A stretch of 64,000 nt of DNA from Zelopaecilomyces penicillatus (GCA_005765155.1 VCCP01000005.1:4154001-4218000); one strand, 5' to 3'; positions 1 to 12,597 are shown, counted from the stretch's first letter. Translations and numbers: made by a program. Notes: a model not told the origin generated them from the letters alone.

Positions 1-2918
1 CCAAGTTCCTGGCTGCAATTGAAGCGGAACTCTACTGAGATCGTAACCTTTTGTTCAAGTAGTCTTGTCCAGGCAGCCTCAAGCGCTGGCCGATCTTCAG
101 AACGGATGCCCTCCATCCACTCATCACTGATTTCTTCTGATCGAGAACGACGGGAAATTTGCCACCACATGTCGTTGCGATAGTTGATATGCCCGTAAGC
201 ATCGGCAATGAACATACCGACTGGTGCAAACTCGGTCATTCGGGTGAACTTCAGTTCAAGTTCATTTGCTTCTTCTGTCCGTTGCAAGAGCTGTAAGGAA
301 AGTTCTTGACGGTCCATGGCAGCTAACTGTGCTGCTCGCTGGCCCCGCCTAATCTCCTCCTCAAACAGCACAACAGAGGCCATTGAAGTTGCGAGTTGTC
401 GTGAGAGAAGATGAATGAACAGTGTGTAATCCCCATCGTATGGCCGCCTTGGATTCACGCCCAACACGATAAATCCTGCTACCGCTTCAGCGGTGGTAGT
501 CGGAACAATGGGAAATACGACAATCGTTTTGCACGGGTCCCCAAAGCCTCGCCATTGGAAGCCCTCAATCAGATGCTTGGGCAAGGTGCCGTCTTCTTCT
601 GACAATACAACGGGAGTACCCCCAGATGTTAATGACTGTCGCATGTACGGGGCAAAGGCCTCCTCAGACGTTCGTAGGTCTAGAGTGTAGGGTGCAGCCT
701 GGTGGCCGTCAGGGACGCCGGGAGAGCCTTCAAGAATAAGTTGAGGAGAGTGCATGACGCTGCCCGAGTGCAGGGATGACACGTCACTCTCCATCTCATC
801 TTTCACAGAGTATATCAAGCTGAAAGGAACATCATACTCATTGTATTCCAGGCCCTTTTGAACCTGCGGCCAAAAGCCTTGGACAGAAGTTGCCGTGGCT
901 GTGCGCTCTCCAATCTCCCGTAACGTGAGCATCCTCCTTTCGTTGATCTTTCGACGAGTATTTTCGAAGCAAGGATTGTATAAGCCGGTAACCTGTCCAT
1001 CTGCACCGAGTAGCGGTATAATAGACCATGAGAAGAAGGTTTCCTCCTTATAGCCATTTCGGTCAAGAAAAAGCTGATCATCATGTTTCATTGTCGCTTG
1101 GCCTGACTCCCATGCACTCTTGAAAATAGGTTCTAATGCGCCCCATATCTCAGCCCAAGCATCTATGTATCGCTGACCCATCAGTAGCGGGTGTTTTTGC
1201 CCTGCCAGGCTGATGTATGCGGAGTTGTAAATTGTGACAAAATGTGGGCCCCAGTAAAGACTCGCAGGATGAGGGCTTGCCATAATCAAATTTGCCATTG
1301 CCCTTAAATTGGAGGGCCAGTCCTCGATGGGACCAAGACGTGTAGAAGTCCAATCAACTGACTTGGCAAACTTGATATGGTCGGGGAGATCATCGTCCAT
1401 TGGGATTCTGGTCCAGTCAAATGATGGCGATGTGCGTTGCGACTGGAGAACATGGTTGGTGAAGTCATCTGGGTGACATTTCGATCCGGTACCGAACTCA
1501 GGGTCAACAGCTAGGCTTCCCTGCATGGAGACTCCATCCATAGAAGGCAGTTGGACAGCATCACCGAAATAATCAGGAGACTCGACGACATCGGCGGACG
1601 GAGTGGCCTGCATAGACAAACAATCGTCGTCGCCTTCTTCAATGGGGACTAATTCATCAGTAATAGGTAGAGGAGATCCTTTACGGGTTGCAAGATGGGA
1701 GACGTTGCAGCTGATGAACCTGAATCTTCGCCTTAGCGTTGTGCAAGTCCAGGTGACACCACCATACTCAAAGTATGAAGGTGGAACAACGACACCCTCA
1801 AGAGTATTGGCTGGACTCAAGGCCCATGACCTGAACTGACCAAAATCATCCGAGTAGACGTTGCTGTTGGACGAGCTGCCCTGGTCTGGAACTACAAGCT
1901 GATGAATCTCATGAGATGAGCGGAGAGAGGCATTATAATACACGATAGGTAGACCAAAGCGAGTGGTATTTGCTGCGCTAGCCAAGTCGATCAAGAAAGT
2001 CGGTCTGTCATCGAATTCGAGAAGCTCGATTACACCAATATTCTGCAAGGCTTGCATACCAGGCAGCATAGCACGAACATCGGGACTCACAGATGGAATC
2101 GAGAGATCCATGGATGATCTTAAGCTTCCCGGAGTGCTACTAGATCCGGTAGTACTTGTTGAGCTCACATTGGCTCTTGGCAATTTGAGAGTTGTAACGC
2201 TTTCGGCCGTCTCATCCCGACCGTGAGACATCAGCTTGACGGCTGCGTCTGATACTGCAGATCCAGGTGCTCGGGTGAAGTGTCGAGAGGGTGTGTGAGA
2301 AAAGAAAAGAGGAGAGATGGGGTTCTCACGATGAGCTCGATGTGCGGCTGATGAGAGAGGCACTGTTGCCTCGGGTGGAATTTCAAACTTTCTCGGAGGC
2401 GAGGCACCGGTGCGAGCCTTCTTGGCTGGTGTTGCCGAATCCATTGCGCAGTAACTCTTGGCTTGGGGTGACGTACGTTTCCCGGTGCCCTGGGAGTGCT
2501 CTAGCTTGAAGTTTGCCTCTGTATGAGAGCTGTGGTGACTATCTTGCAAGAAGAGCGAATCCGGGTCCACGCTGGCAACGGCGGGCGGACCAGCTTGGCC
2601 GTTACCGTTAGCACTGCGTGGCCATCGTTCCGAGAAACCCGTTGAGTTGCGTTTTGAGTGGCCTTTGTGAGCCGCCGGACTTAATCGAGGCGGTGTCTTT
2701 CGACCAGGCGAAGATGATGACGCCGTCGCCTGGAGCGGAGCTGTGACCGTAAAGGATGAGTCGGGAGCAGAAACGGAGGTGGTCAAGGTTGGCTGCGAGA
2801 GAGTGGCAGTGGTGGGGTCTGAGGTAGGGCTATGGGCGATGTAGATAGATGCAGAGTCGAAAACAGAAGCGAGGATGGAGCCGGGACGAGCTGCGGAGCC
2901 GTCGTTGCTCTCCTGCAT
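1..2918 (-). CDS. Hybrid-type sensor histidine kinase, N-terminal part (truncated by window edge)
   Basis: One open frame runs on the minus strand from ATG 2918 off the left edge: at least 972 codons with no intron seen. Residues 1 to about 230 are Ser/Pro/Thr-rich and low in complexity. A PAS-like segment follows (about 280-330; PTFLIDLA, YYNASLR), then a second PAS-type block (about 515-670; DWTSTRLGPIEDWPSNLR, typical of PAS sensor kinases), a GAF-like region (about 680-880) and the start of a third PAS domain (about 890-960; FAPVGMFIADAYGHINYRND). This order is that of the sensory half of fungal hybrid histidine kinases, which autophosphorylate and feed the HOG-type phosphorelay. The H-box, ATPase and receiver domains would lie outside the window, so kinase activity is inferred. 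The group within fungal histidine kinases cannot be assigned. The start is the first in-frame ATG of the open frame; a downstream Met at 2444 is possible. Confidence 0.8.
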   Translation of the reverse strand, partial: MQESNDGSAARPGSILASVFDSASIYIAHSPTSDPTTATLSQPTLTTSVSAPDSSFTVTAPLQATASSSSPGRKTPPRLSPAAHKGHSKRNSTGFSERWPRSANGNGQAGPPAVASVDPDSLFLQDSHHSSHTEANFKLEHSQGTGKRTSPQAKSYCAMDSATPAKKARTGASPPRKFEIPPEATVPLSSAAHRAHRENPISPLFFSHTPSRHFTRAPGSAVSDAAVKLMSHGRDETAESVTTLKLPRANVSSTSTTGSSSTPGSLRSSMDLSIPSVSPDVRAMLPGMQALQNIGVIELLEFDDRPTFLIDLASAANTTRFGLPIVYYNASLRSSHEIHQLVVPDQGSSSNSNVYSDDFGQFRSWALSPANTLEGVVVPPSYFEYGGVTWTCTTLRRRFRFISCNVSHLATRKGSPLPITDELVPIEEGDDDCLSMQATPSADVVESPDYFGDAVQLPSMDGVSMQGSLAVDPEFGTGSKCHPDDFTNHVLQSQRTSPSFDWTRIPMDDDLPDHIKFAKSVDWTSTRLGPIEDWPSNLRAMANLIMASPHPASLYWGPHFVTIYNSAYISLAGQKHPLLMGQRYIDAWAEIWGALEPIFKSAWESGQATMKHDDQLFLDRNGYKEETFFSWSIIPLLGADGQVTGLYNPCFENTRRKINERRMLTLREIGERTATATSVQGFWPQVQKGLEYNEYDVPFSLIYSVKDEMESDVSSLHSGSVMHSPQLILEGSPGVPDGHQAAPYTLDLRTSEEAFAPYMRQSLTSGGTPVVLSEEDGTLPKHLIEGFQWRGFGDPCKTIVVFPIVPTTTAEAVAGFIVLGVNPRRPYDGDYTLFIHLLSRQLATSMASVVLFEEEIRRGQRAAQLAAMDRQELSLQLLQRTEEANELELKFTRMTEFAPVGMFIADAYGHINYRNDMWWQISRRSRSEEISDEWMEGIRSEDRPALEAAWTRLLEQKVTISVEFRFNCSQEL

Positions 2919-5900
2919 CAAGACGCCGAGAGCACGGAGGGAAGTGGGTGGGGATGCAGTGATGAGTGTCTAACTCAACACGACGACACAGAGAAGGGCG
3001 GCGCGCTGGTGAGAACTGAAGACCGTTGTGATGGTGGTGGGGGATGGCGGCAAGAATCGGTGCCTGCAAGGCCGGTTACCTTCCTGGGCCTGTGTCAAAG
3101 TGGCTTGGGACCTAGGCTGGCCCTGGTTAATGGGCAGGAAAGTGTATCGAGATGGCAAGGAAGTGAGGTGGAGAGCGAAGCGAGGTATGCGACCAGGAGC
3201 AGGAAGTGAACTGAATTCGCAGTATGATTTGCGCTTTGAGTTGCGTTTCTTGCCCCGATTTAGGTCGATGGCAGCACAAGACACAGCTAAACAAACAACG
3301 TGGATTTGAGGTATCAAGGCGAGACGCGTGCGAATGCTTGGGCACTCGAAGATACGCCTTGTCTTGTGAACGATGTTAAGTGTTACAAGCGCTGGTAGGT
3401 AGTGGTAGACAGCGGTAGGTGTAAAGATGCTGGGACGAGGCCGGGTGGTGGTGTGCGCAAAGACACCATTGATGAGTCCCAAGGCTAGGTGGGCCGTCGA
3501 GGGAGGGGGGTGTGGTGTGGTGTGAAAAGTGGCCGCCTATGCAGAGTGCAAATCGTCTATGCAACTGTCTATGCGTGAATATACTCGTCTCTAGACCCCT
3601 TGCTATCAATAAAGCTGCTGTATCTCGAAGCAGGCTGTATAATCGATGCAGCGCGGACTTGTGCTGAGGATTAACTTTGCGTAGTTTCGAGGAGTTATGA
3701 TGCTTGAACTCGAGAGTTTCGATTTCTCTGCGTGAACAACCCAGACGGGGATCACGAGAGAAGATCAAGACCCCGGATTGGTTGAGTTGCCGTCTGGACC
3801 AGGTGTGAAAGGGGCAAGTAAATATTAGAGACAAGGAGATACACCGTAGTACGTGCTGCGGTGCGTGCGAGCCTGCTTCGAAGCTTGCTTGCTGCCTGGG
3901 TTATCTTGGTGATCGACTTGTGCTTGTGACGGTGGTCTGGTGCTGTTCTCGTTTGGACACTCTGGAAGTGATGGGAACTTGGCCACGAGTTGTAAATACA
4001 GATACAGATACAGATACAGATGCAGTTGCAGTCTGACGCAAATCAAAAGTTGTCTGTGGTGGTAGAGCTTGATGAGGTCGTCTTGTACTGCGTGAACGTC
4101 ACGAACGTGGGGGGTGCGAATCTGGGACTGGGGTGAGAAGAGAATGGCAGACGCCGCCGCTTCGGAACAAGCACTAAGTGGGTGAAAAGCTCTTGCCAGT
4201 TACTAAATTAGACTAGCACGCCTGAGGTTTTACTCGTATTCTGCATTATTTTGAACATCAGCCAAAGGGAGAAGCCGGAAAGCAGCGGAGCGAGCTGCTA
4301 CCGGCGTTATTAGAGTCCTTGCACGTCTGCGTCTAAGCCCAGGCAGGCAACATTGGGAACCACTACATCAATATTGGATTGAACTGGTTTTTGCGGGGGA
4401 TGATGATGGGAGGCAAATAATAACAGAGAGAAGCATCAGGTAGAAGCAAGAGCCCTTTGATTCTATTTCCAATTCCAGCCGGGAGGTATAGGCACTATAA
4501 AGCAGGCATATCAGATGGCTTCTGCCTTTCTTGTTCGACTGTGTTATATTGTATTTGGGCCAGTAGGATGACGAGGACGACATTCGGTCCCGTTGACGGT
4601 TGCGACTGCCGACCAATCTGAGGCAGCCATGCCAAACTGCCTTCCTTATTCCTGACGCTAACCAACCCCGGTGCTCATCCGTTCCTTTTTCTTTGCATAG
4701 TAGACAAGAACTACGAGCTTTCTCCTTCGTTCACCTATCATGCACCAGCCCAATCGTCCATCGACGCTGAATCTTATACGGTATGTTCGGAGTACCTTCT
4801 GAACACAACGTGCAACAACATGCGACAACATGCGACATCTGTATACAGGTAGGTAGGTACCGTACACTGCAAGTTTGCAGCACCGGCACCAGGCTTTTCC
4901 ACGGCCATCCTCCGATCCAGGGCCTTTCCACTGATGCACACAAGCTCGCACCCCCTCCCCTCGCCATGCCGTGCCCATCGACCGCTCTAGACCACAGCTA
5001 AATTGGCTTCCGAGACAAGGGCTAAGGCGCTAGCCCGTCGCAGCCGGCCCAAAAGCTCCATGGCCTCAATTCTCCTGCTCAATTAATTCACTGATTGAGC
5101 ACATCGGGTTTTCTTGATGGGAGGGGCTTTCTCCCACTTGGCTGGCACCACGTGCCCCCTCGTTGTCTCCTGTTCCAATATGCAAGTACGGAACACTTGT
5201 GACAACCCAGTAAATTTCGGAAAGAGAACAATATTATTTGCGGATACTGGCGTCTCTTTTTGCTGGAGTCTATCGATAGCCCAAACAGGAAATCGGCAGC
5301 ACAACACGGAGCGAGGATATTTGCCGCGGAAAGGACATATTAGTTGTGCATGTCTTGCGTGAACTCGCGCCCCAACAGTCTGCAAGTTTCAGGCTAGCTT
5401 TTCAGCACTCGTGCTGTATTGGCAAGGCCCCCCCCACGCCTTGAACAATTGCACGGCAGTTAAAACAAACGACTAACAGGTCTATCGTTACCATTTAAAG
5501 TCAATATCGCAGAGGTGGTGGTGATCGACGATGCTCAGGTGCATGCTGGGGTGCGTGGCATGAGTTCTCCACACACAAGGAAGCTAAATTGCTGGTTGGC
5601 CTTGGGCCCAACACAAAGGAAACACCATTGTTTTTCGTACCTGTGCGAAGTACTGCCTACTTACTGTGGTGTCTTTTTGCACATGGTCTGATGAGGAAAA
5701 ACTAGTAGAATTCTTTTCGCCTTCATTCCAACTAGTGAAGACTTCACAAACAAGGCGCAGGAGGATGTGATGCTGAGCCTGTTGCATTGATCAAGAACCA
5801 ATGGAGGAGATTAATCATTGAATAAGTATTCCTCTCACTATGAAGACTATTATACATACGGAGTACATGCCAACAACTACACCAAATCCCCACCAGAAGT

Positions 5901-8176
5901 GTCGCCCACATGACAACAACATCTCGAAAACGCCGAATCCAAGACACAGGGAAAATGTATGAAGCATCCAAAAAAATACTCCCTTCTCTTTACTGTTGAG
6001 AGGTGCGTAAGCGGGACTCTGTTTGCAGGTCGAGGCCTATTTTGCATCAAGGATACCCACGTCGTGAACCCGGCACGTTGCCGCTTTGGCTTCATCCCTG
6101 GCCATGGGCCGTTCTCGAAGCTGCCCCTCATGTTGCCCCCAGTAACTCGCAATTATGGATTATGGAGTACACAAGATGAGTCTGTAAACGTCCATCGAGA
6201 TCGAGCTTTGTTTATCTTATTATTTTCGCCAGACTGTGTGTAGCTCAACAAGCCATGCATGTTGCAAAATTTGCCAACAATCGGTGTATGCGTGTGTATC
6301 CTCCTTTGTTTTCTTCCTTTTGTTCTGCTTCTCTCCTCTCTATCTTTTCCATAAGCTATAGATGAGCAGGCGCAAGATGGCACTGCTTTGGCTATATCGT
6401 CGTTGATCCTGAGTCGGTGGCAAAGGCAAGAGCTGGCTGAAGTCTACACTTTCTGAGGTCGTTGATCCTGAGATCAGGTTGTATCTCTGATCATTTATAT
6501 GAGTATCATTCAGAGTAGCCATAGATATGATGATTTGTCTTCGTAATCAACCTGGACGGGTATCATTACATGTTCATACGTAGAAATGAACCCCGGAAAA
6601 CGACTCTAGTAGTGACCAGTCTTCCGGGTCGGCCACCGTGCAGAAGCAACGACAACTTGTACCTGAAGTGCCCCGGATCTCGGGAGGCAAAGGCGCATTG
6701 CAGGTAGCGCAATTGCTCGCATGTGGCGTCGTATCAGGCTGGGCTGGACGCTGGACGGGTTGGCACTAGCTGTTAATTAGTTACTGCATTTTCACTCGGC
6801 CGAGCGGCATGCATGTTCATTCAGTTTTTCGAGTGGCAACACTTGATTACGTACTCTTGCAAGCGAATTACCTAACTGATCAACTCTGATATGGAATAAG
6901 GATGCTCTCAGACACCAAATTGCTAAAGGTGCTAGGTCACAAAAAGATTAACGGATACACGAAGCAATAAAGTATTGAACATGTCGTACTGCGGACGAAT
7001 TCCCCCCCTCCCCCTTCACGTCATGCTGCTGGGCACGCCATGGGAACTGTTATATTAGATGATGGGCCGTTTAGGGGTTAAAAGAAGAGATCAACGCATT
7101 AGCTTGGATACTACATACATCATGAATAGCCAGTCCTGTGTCTCACAGTTTAGTAGACGTTTGCAAATACGGATCCGCGCAACTTCTAATGCTCATGGTG
7201 TCGAATCGACTAAAAGGTTTTTAGGGGAATGGCGCAATAGCCAAACAGTCTGGTTGTACTTCTCCCAGTTTTGCGCAGTTTGATAACAGTATGCTTGCTC
7301 CCTGTGCGAAGTAAAAAGCATCACCAACTAGCAACAACGGCCCTCAATCTAGCCACACAGAGTATCTTGACTGCCGCTGAGCAGGCACTGCTTCCAAAAC
7401 CACATCTAGCCCATACTCACCTGCTATTGGCCAATCTTCTCCTCATGCTCTTCATCTCAACGCACGGCTTTGTCCTGAGCACATTCAGCAAGCAGCTATA
7501 TTGACAGCTCATTGGCCAGCCGTTGAGCCCCCCAGCTGCCGGGCCATCCAATCGTGCACCCGCGTCCGCAACCCGGGCGCTTAAACCACCCAGGATTCCC
7601 ACTGATTGACTGCCTCTCATTGGCCGCAGGATCAGTGGCAGTTGTGATGGTCACTGGATGCTACCAAACTCTCGTCTCTAACAGGCTGAACAAGCTCAGC
7701 AGGTGGGTCCATGTACTGTCCCCCCCTTCCCCTTCGGTTGTGGTCCTGGCACTGTCTCTGGCTGTCCGCGCTTGTGCCTCACGCAAACCGGCAGAGCAAT
7801 CCCGCGTCTGTCAGCTTATGTAGGAAACCCTTTAAACCGGGCGGCCACCCACACCAGCCTCGACCGAAAAGTTACGTGGTTGGGTTTCTTCTGGACAGGT
7901 TCGCCGAGAACTCCTGCTTCGACAGCTTCAACAATACTTCGACCACGACTCCGACGGCGATAGAGACAACGACGATTACAAAGCCTACATACTGTAGATG
8001 TAAGACGAGAGAGCGGCCTATCGCAACAGAGTAGAACCCTCTACGCCTCGCGACCGTAATCGAATTGGACAGGGACCGCGACAGCCAGCCCCAACCGCAA
8101 ACATCTTGTGAATCGACATTTGGAAATCCAACACACACCACATAAGAAGAAGAAGCGATATCGCTGCGACGAAAAG
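2919..8176. other. Gene-free interval upstream of the histidine kinase
   Basis: No convincing gene in 5.3 kb. The part next to the kinase (about 2.9-4.1 kb) is pyrimidine-rich on the minus strand, as expected for its leader and promoter. It contains an (ACAGAT)4 run at 3998-4021. A direct repeat of CGTTGATCCTGAG lies near 6400 and 6459. Short open frames on both strands lack splice partners and domain signals. The last 400 bases are probably the leader of the membrane-protein gene at 8177. Confidence 0.6.
3998..4021. repeat. (ACAGAT)4 microsatellite
   Basis: Four perfect copies of a 6-bp unit lie upstream of the histidine kinase gene. They are read directly from sequence. Confidence 0.9.
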
Positions 8177-9300
8177 ATGTCTGAGGAGGAAGGGCGCCCG
8201 AAGCGGTCTTGCAAGACCTACCGCCCCTTCTATCGCAAATGGCCCACTGTTGCCAGGAAGGGCACTGGATGGTTGATGGTGGTTGAACTGATGGGACTGA
8301 TTCCGATGCTCGTCATCTTTGGCATTGCCCAGCCTGACTTGTATCGTACCGACATGTGGCGCATCGGCTGGGATAACCATCTCAACTCCAATCCGAACAT
8401 GATTCTCTACGCCTACGCCAACCATCGACCCTTACCAAACGTGCCCTTGATCTGGTCTCGAAAGTCAGTTGTGCCCACTTGCGCCTTTGTTTTTTATTTC
8501 TTCAACTACCTATATCGGGCCCATCGGGTTTCTTTATACTGTAGCTGTTTGATCCCGCTTTGGGAACGATGAGAACTTTGTGCTGACCTGCTTCCCAATA
8601 CAGATTGACAGATTTCAATGTTGCCATCTCCATCATTTCCCTGTTTTTCCTTCTCAGCAAACTCATTCTCTTCATTATGAAACTCTGGTACCCCATTGCG
8701 AGCACCTTTATCAATGTTTCCCTCGTCGCGCTCTACACCGTCAGCGTCTATGGCCAGGTTGGCCCCGACTATGCCGACAAGAGGTACCCTGCCCCTGCGG
8801 CGTGGTATTTCAGGTTTGGCTGCGATTTAGCAAAGCCAAGCGGTCATTATGGTTCATGCAGAATTGCTCAGAGCTCGCTCTTTATTACATTATACATGCT
8901 GTTTGTCTCCCCCCTCCCACCCCTCTGCTCTTATATAAAACACACCAAGAGAAGAGAGAAAAAGTAGAAGAAGAATTAAAAGAAAAAGAAGAAGGAGTAG
9001 CTAACGTGATTTGGCGCAATCTTCAGTGTTATATATCTGATAAACGTGGGATTCTCCACCTGGGCAATGTGGCCCAATCCAGCCAACGATGTCGCAGATA
9101 ACGATTCTGACGATGACGACGACTACCGAGGATCGGCCCAGACAGATCCCAAAGATACAGGCAATTGGGAGATGCAGGGAATGGCCAGCCCATCCGCTAG
9201 GGGAGCGATTCCTTATACTCCAAGAACTCAAGCTTTCCACATTCTAGACCGAAAGCTACCACTCCGACAACAGCAGGAGGAACCCCTGCGGTATGGTTGA
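8177..9300 (+). CDS. Four-span membrane protein, function unknown
   Basis: Three exons are inferred: 8177-8463, 8604-8900 and 9027-9300. The donors are GTCAGT and GTTTGT, and both acceptors end in CAG. The joined frame is 285 residues and divisible by three. The N-terminus is basic (residues 1-30). Four hydrophobic segments follow: WLMVVELMGLIPMLVIFGIA, NVAISIISLFFLLSKLILFI, IASTFINVSLVALYTVSVYG, and ITLYMLVIYLINVGFSTWAM. The last one forms only after splicing, which supports the second intron. The C-terminal 80 residues are polar with an acidic Asp run. The topology resembles small fungal MARVEL-like membrane proteins, but I do not recognise a named family. The open frame extends 23 codons upstream without an ATG, so 8177 is the first usable start. 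Confidence 0.82.
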
Positions 9301-9936
9301 TCTGAAGTCCAACTCGGAAAACTTGTGGCTTTGACTTGTAGCTTTTTTGGTGTTTGTTCTTTTTTTCTTTCTTTTCTTTTTGGGACAGCTACCGTAATTT
9401 ACGGAAACTCTTGGGTAAAACTAATGGAGAAATGCGAATGGCGTACCGGTTTGGGGGGTTTCAATTAAGGGCATTATTCAACCGAAATAAGCCTGTTCCG
9501 ATAGCTGATCATGTCAATTGATATATATCAAATTATGTGCATATATAACCTACGTTCAGTCACCGAAGTTAAGAGCCATCGTTGTGACGTTCTATAGTAC
9601 CAGTGACGAGCTTTCAAACTGCCCTTCCTATGCCTTGAGCAAACTGGCGTTTGGGCATAGCTGTCATAATGTCACTTAGGCCAGGGGAGTGAAAATAGAT
9701 CGGTAGAGATATATCCTTGCCAGGAAAGTTAGACAACTACTTACAATGAATGCTCATCTCTCTGTTCATCTTCACATGTTTTGAATGTTATGTAGCATTT
9801 TTAGAGGCTAACTCTTCCCTAAGTTACATGATTATTTGGAACGACATTGCAATCTCATCCCTTTTCCCTTGCTTCATCTCATATGAAACTACCCACACCC
9901 ACATCCGTCTTTTCATATAAGTTGCTAGCACCCTCT
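9301..9936. other. Convergent 3' region, no gene
   Basis: An AT-rich spacer lies between two convergent genes (membrane protein + and SSADH -). It holds T-rich runs just after the upstream stop and presumably both 3' UTRs. No open frame of note. Confidence 0.7.
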
Positions 9937-11674
9937 TCAGCTTTGAAGGGGTTTGCCCATGCCGCCAAATGTGATCATCTTGGTAGTCTGGTACTCAGCG
10001 ATTCCATACTTTGAGCCCTCTCTACCGAAACCACTCTCCTTGACGCCACCAAAGGGCGAGGCCGTATCCGAAATGATGCCCGTGTTGACACCGACCATTC
10101 CGACCTCCAGAGCCTCGGCCACACGATACACACGCTCCAGATCACGGGAGTAGAAGTAGCCAGCCAAACCAACTTCAGAAGCGTTGGCCAATTTGACAAC
10201 ATCCTCTTCTGTCTTGAACGGAAAGAGGCCAGCGACTGGGCCAAACGTCTCCTCGGTAGCAATAGCCATATCGACCGTCATGTCGCGCAGGACAGTAGGT
10301 TGGAAGAAGTTGGGGCCCAAGTCGGGCATTTTCTCTCCACCGACGAGGACCTTGGCTCCCTTCTTGGTGGCATCCACAACATGAGCCTCAGCTTTGGCGA
10401 CAGCTCGGTCGTGGATGAGGGGCCCGTGTGTAATGCCTTCTCCGAAACCGTTTCCAACTTTGAAGGACTTGACCTTCTCAACAAAACTGGCCACAAAGTT
10501 GTCGTAGATACCAGCTTGGACGTAGATGCGGTTGGCGCACACGCAAGTCTGGCCAGAGGATCTAAACTTTGAGACAATGGCACCGGCTACGGCGGTATCA
10601 AGGTCAGCATCATCGAAGACAATGAAAGGCGCGTTGCCACCGAGCTCCAAGGATAGCTTTTTGAGTGTGCTTGAGGATTGCTTCATTAGAAGCTTTCCAA
10701 CGCCAGTAGAGCCAGTAAATGACACCTTTTTGATGACGGGGTGAGTAGTCAGCAACTCGCCAACGTGAGGAGTGTTCTCGAGTGTGGTCACAATGTTAAC
10801 CACGCCCTTGGGAATACCAGCACGGTGAGCCAGCTCGGCAAGCGCAAGAGCTGTAAATGGTGTCTCTCCTGGGGCCTTGCATACAACTGTGCATCCTGCT
10901 GCCAGCGCGGGGCCAAATTTTCTAGTGATCATAGCAGCGGGGAAGTTCCATCTGTGAAGTAGAAGAATCATGTCAGTCCTACACTGGTTTTGATTTTGGA
11001 TTGTGGTCACACATACGGGGTGATGAGTCCGCATACGCCGACAGGTTCCTTAACAGTCCATACTCGGTTTCCTGGAACACTGGCTGGAATAGTATCGCCA
11101 TATGACCGAGGTGCCTCCTCGCTAAACCACTCGAAGAAGTTTGCAGCATAGGTAGCCTCGCCTTTGGCATCAGCAAAAGGCTTGCCGTTCTCCCAGGTGA
11201 TGAGCTTGGCAATGTCATCGGAGTTTTCAACCATGAGATCGTACCACTTGCGCAGCAGCTTGGAGCGCTCTCGGCCCGTGGTGGTTCGGAAAGACTTGAA
11301 GGCATCCGCAGCTGCAGCAATGGCAGACTCGGTGTCTTCGGTACCACACTCGGGGCTGGTTCCAATCAGCTCGCCAGTGGAAGGGTCATTGACCTTGAAA
11401 GTCTTGCCTGACTTGGCTGGTCGCCATTCGCCGTTGATGTAGCAGACATCCTGCTTGAATAGTGACGGGTCTCTAAGCTAGAGTCTGCTGTTAGTCCACT
11501 GATTGCAGCTTTTTAGGGCCGTGAAATATGCTTCCGAGTCTGTCATGACGAGCAGAGTTGCAGCACTAAACGCACCTGGGGAGCCATTGTTGATGCTCTT
11601 CTCACAAGGATGGATGTTACGCCGGGAGAGAAACGCAGAGTGGAGGGGCCAACCAGCTTTTGAAGCAACGCCAT
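9937..11674 (-). CDS. uga2: Succinate-semialdehyde dehydrogenase (NAD(P)+)
   Basis: Three exons: 11674-11576, 11477-11017 and 10951-9937. Introns are 98 bp (GTGCGT...TAG) and 65 bp (GTATGT...CAG). The product is 524 residues. It is an aldehyde dehydrogenase: the catalytic glutamate motif LELGGNAPF lies near residue 289 and the nucleophile in SSGQTCVCAN near 323, with the second Cys two residues on as in GabD-type SSADH. ITPWNFPAAM spans the second splice. It oxidises succinate semialdehyde to succinate in the GABA shunt. The first exon encodes an Arg-rich, Ser-rich leader (MALLQKLVGPSTLRFSPGVT onward to VRRAST) before a second Met at 11587 that begins MAPQ. The long form looks mitochondrial and the short form cytosolic. 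The family assignment is firm; cofactor choice and location are inferred. Confidence 0.95.
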
Positions 11675-12503
11675 GAGTGGTGGTCTGATGGAGGGGGTGA
11701 GGGGTGTGACTCCGTATGAGAGGGGTGGGACGACTCGTGGAAGGCAACGGGAAGCAACGGAAGGCACAATGGGAGGAGGGGGATGGAGAGTAGCTGTGGG
11801 AATGTGGTCTGGCAGTGTTCAATGCGACATAGGATTATTAATAAAGCTGCTGCATCTGCCCCGGGAGGACGAATTGAAAACGGCGAAAACGGGGACGCCC
11901 GTCCGGCAATGACCTTTTCTGTGGGGGAGGCAAAGGAAGTTGGGGAACGGAGGAGAGATGGAGAGACGTCAATGCTTGCCTGGGGTGACGTCTGCGAGTC
12001 TGGAGCTTCTAGAGCCGCCGCCACCGGGGTTGGTGGCCGTAGGGGTGTCCGCAGTGGGGCTCAGGTGAAGCCGACCAGCATCGGAAGCCGCTGTAAGGCG
12101 TTGCAGGTTGGGGGAGGGCTTGAGAGGGGTATCGGATATGGTGTGTCATACCTCGCAGCTAGGCGCTATGTTTTACGTATTTGGGACAAGGAGCGGGACG
12201 AGTTGCAGCTTTTACTTACTGAACATCCGTTCTATAACAGAAGGCCAATCGTAATCCAATGAGTTCTCCGCGTGGCTGTGATGCTCCATTGTTCAGTCTA
12301 TCTCCGAGTTCGGCTTGATGTCACCATCATCAGTGCTATCAGTCTTCCATCTGCAATGACTCGCATGAAATCTGGCTCTCATCATTGTAAATGGATGTTC
12401 ATTCTTGTGATTCCCTTTCGGAGTTCTCTAACGGTTCAGTTACACACCAGAGTTCCCAATCTCACGACAGCCTCTTAATTGATATTATGTTCAGCTTCTT
12501 CAA
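11675..12503. other. SSADH upstream region, no gene
   Basis: Presumed promoter and leader of SSADH on the minus strand (purine-rich on +, i.e. CT-rich on the transcribed sense strand). Short open frames on both strands show no domain signal. Confidence 0.6.
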
Positions 12504-12590
12504 GGCCGTGTGGTGTAGTGGTTTATCACGTTTGTCTTACAATAAATGGTTGCGCACAAAAGGTCGCAGGTTCGAGCCCTGCCACGGTCA
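12504..12590 (+). tRNA. tRNA-Val (UAC) with 13-nt intron
   Basis: Full cloverleaf by eye. The acceptor arms GGCCGTG and CACGGTC pair with one G-U, and the discriminator is A. The D arm has GTGTAGTGG and the T arm is GCAGG/CCTGC with loop TTCGAGC. The anticodon stem TTTGT/ACAAA encloses C-T-TAC-A, then a 13-nt intron at 12542-12554 in the canonical 37/38 position. Anticodon TAC is at 12538-12540. The mature length is 74 nt. Body and D arm match eukaryotic tRNA-Val genes. A T7 run at 12591-12597 is the Pol III terminator. Confidence 0.95.
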
Positions 12591-12597
12591 TTTTTTT
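12591..12597 (+). terminator. Pol III T-run terminator of tRNA-Val
   Basis: Seven consecutive T residues follow directly after the discriminator base. Confidence 0.9.

Noticed and set aside
2832..3209. 125-codon plus-strand frame over the histidine kinase start
   Set aside because: It overlaps the kinase N-terminus antisense and has no motif; the minus frame is clearly the coding one.
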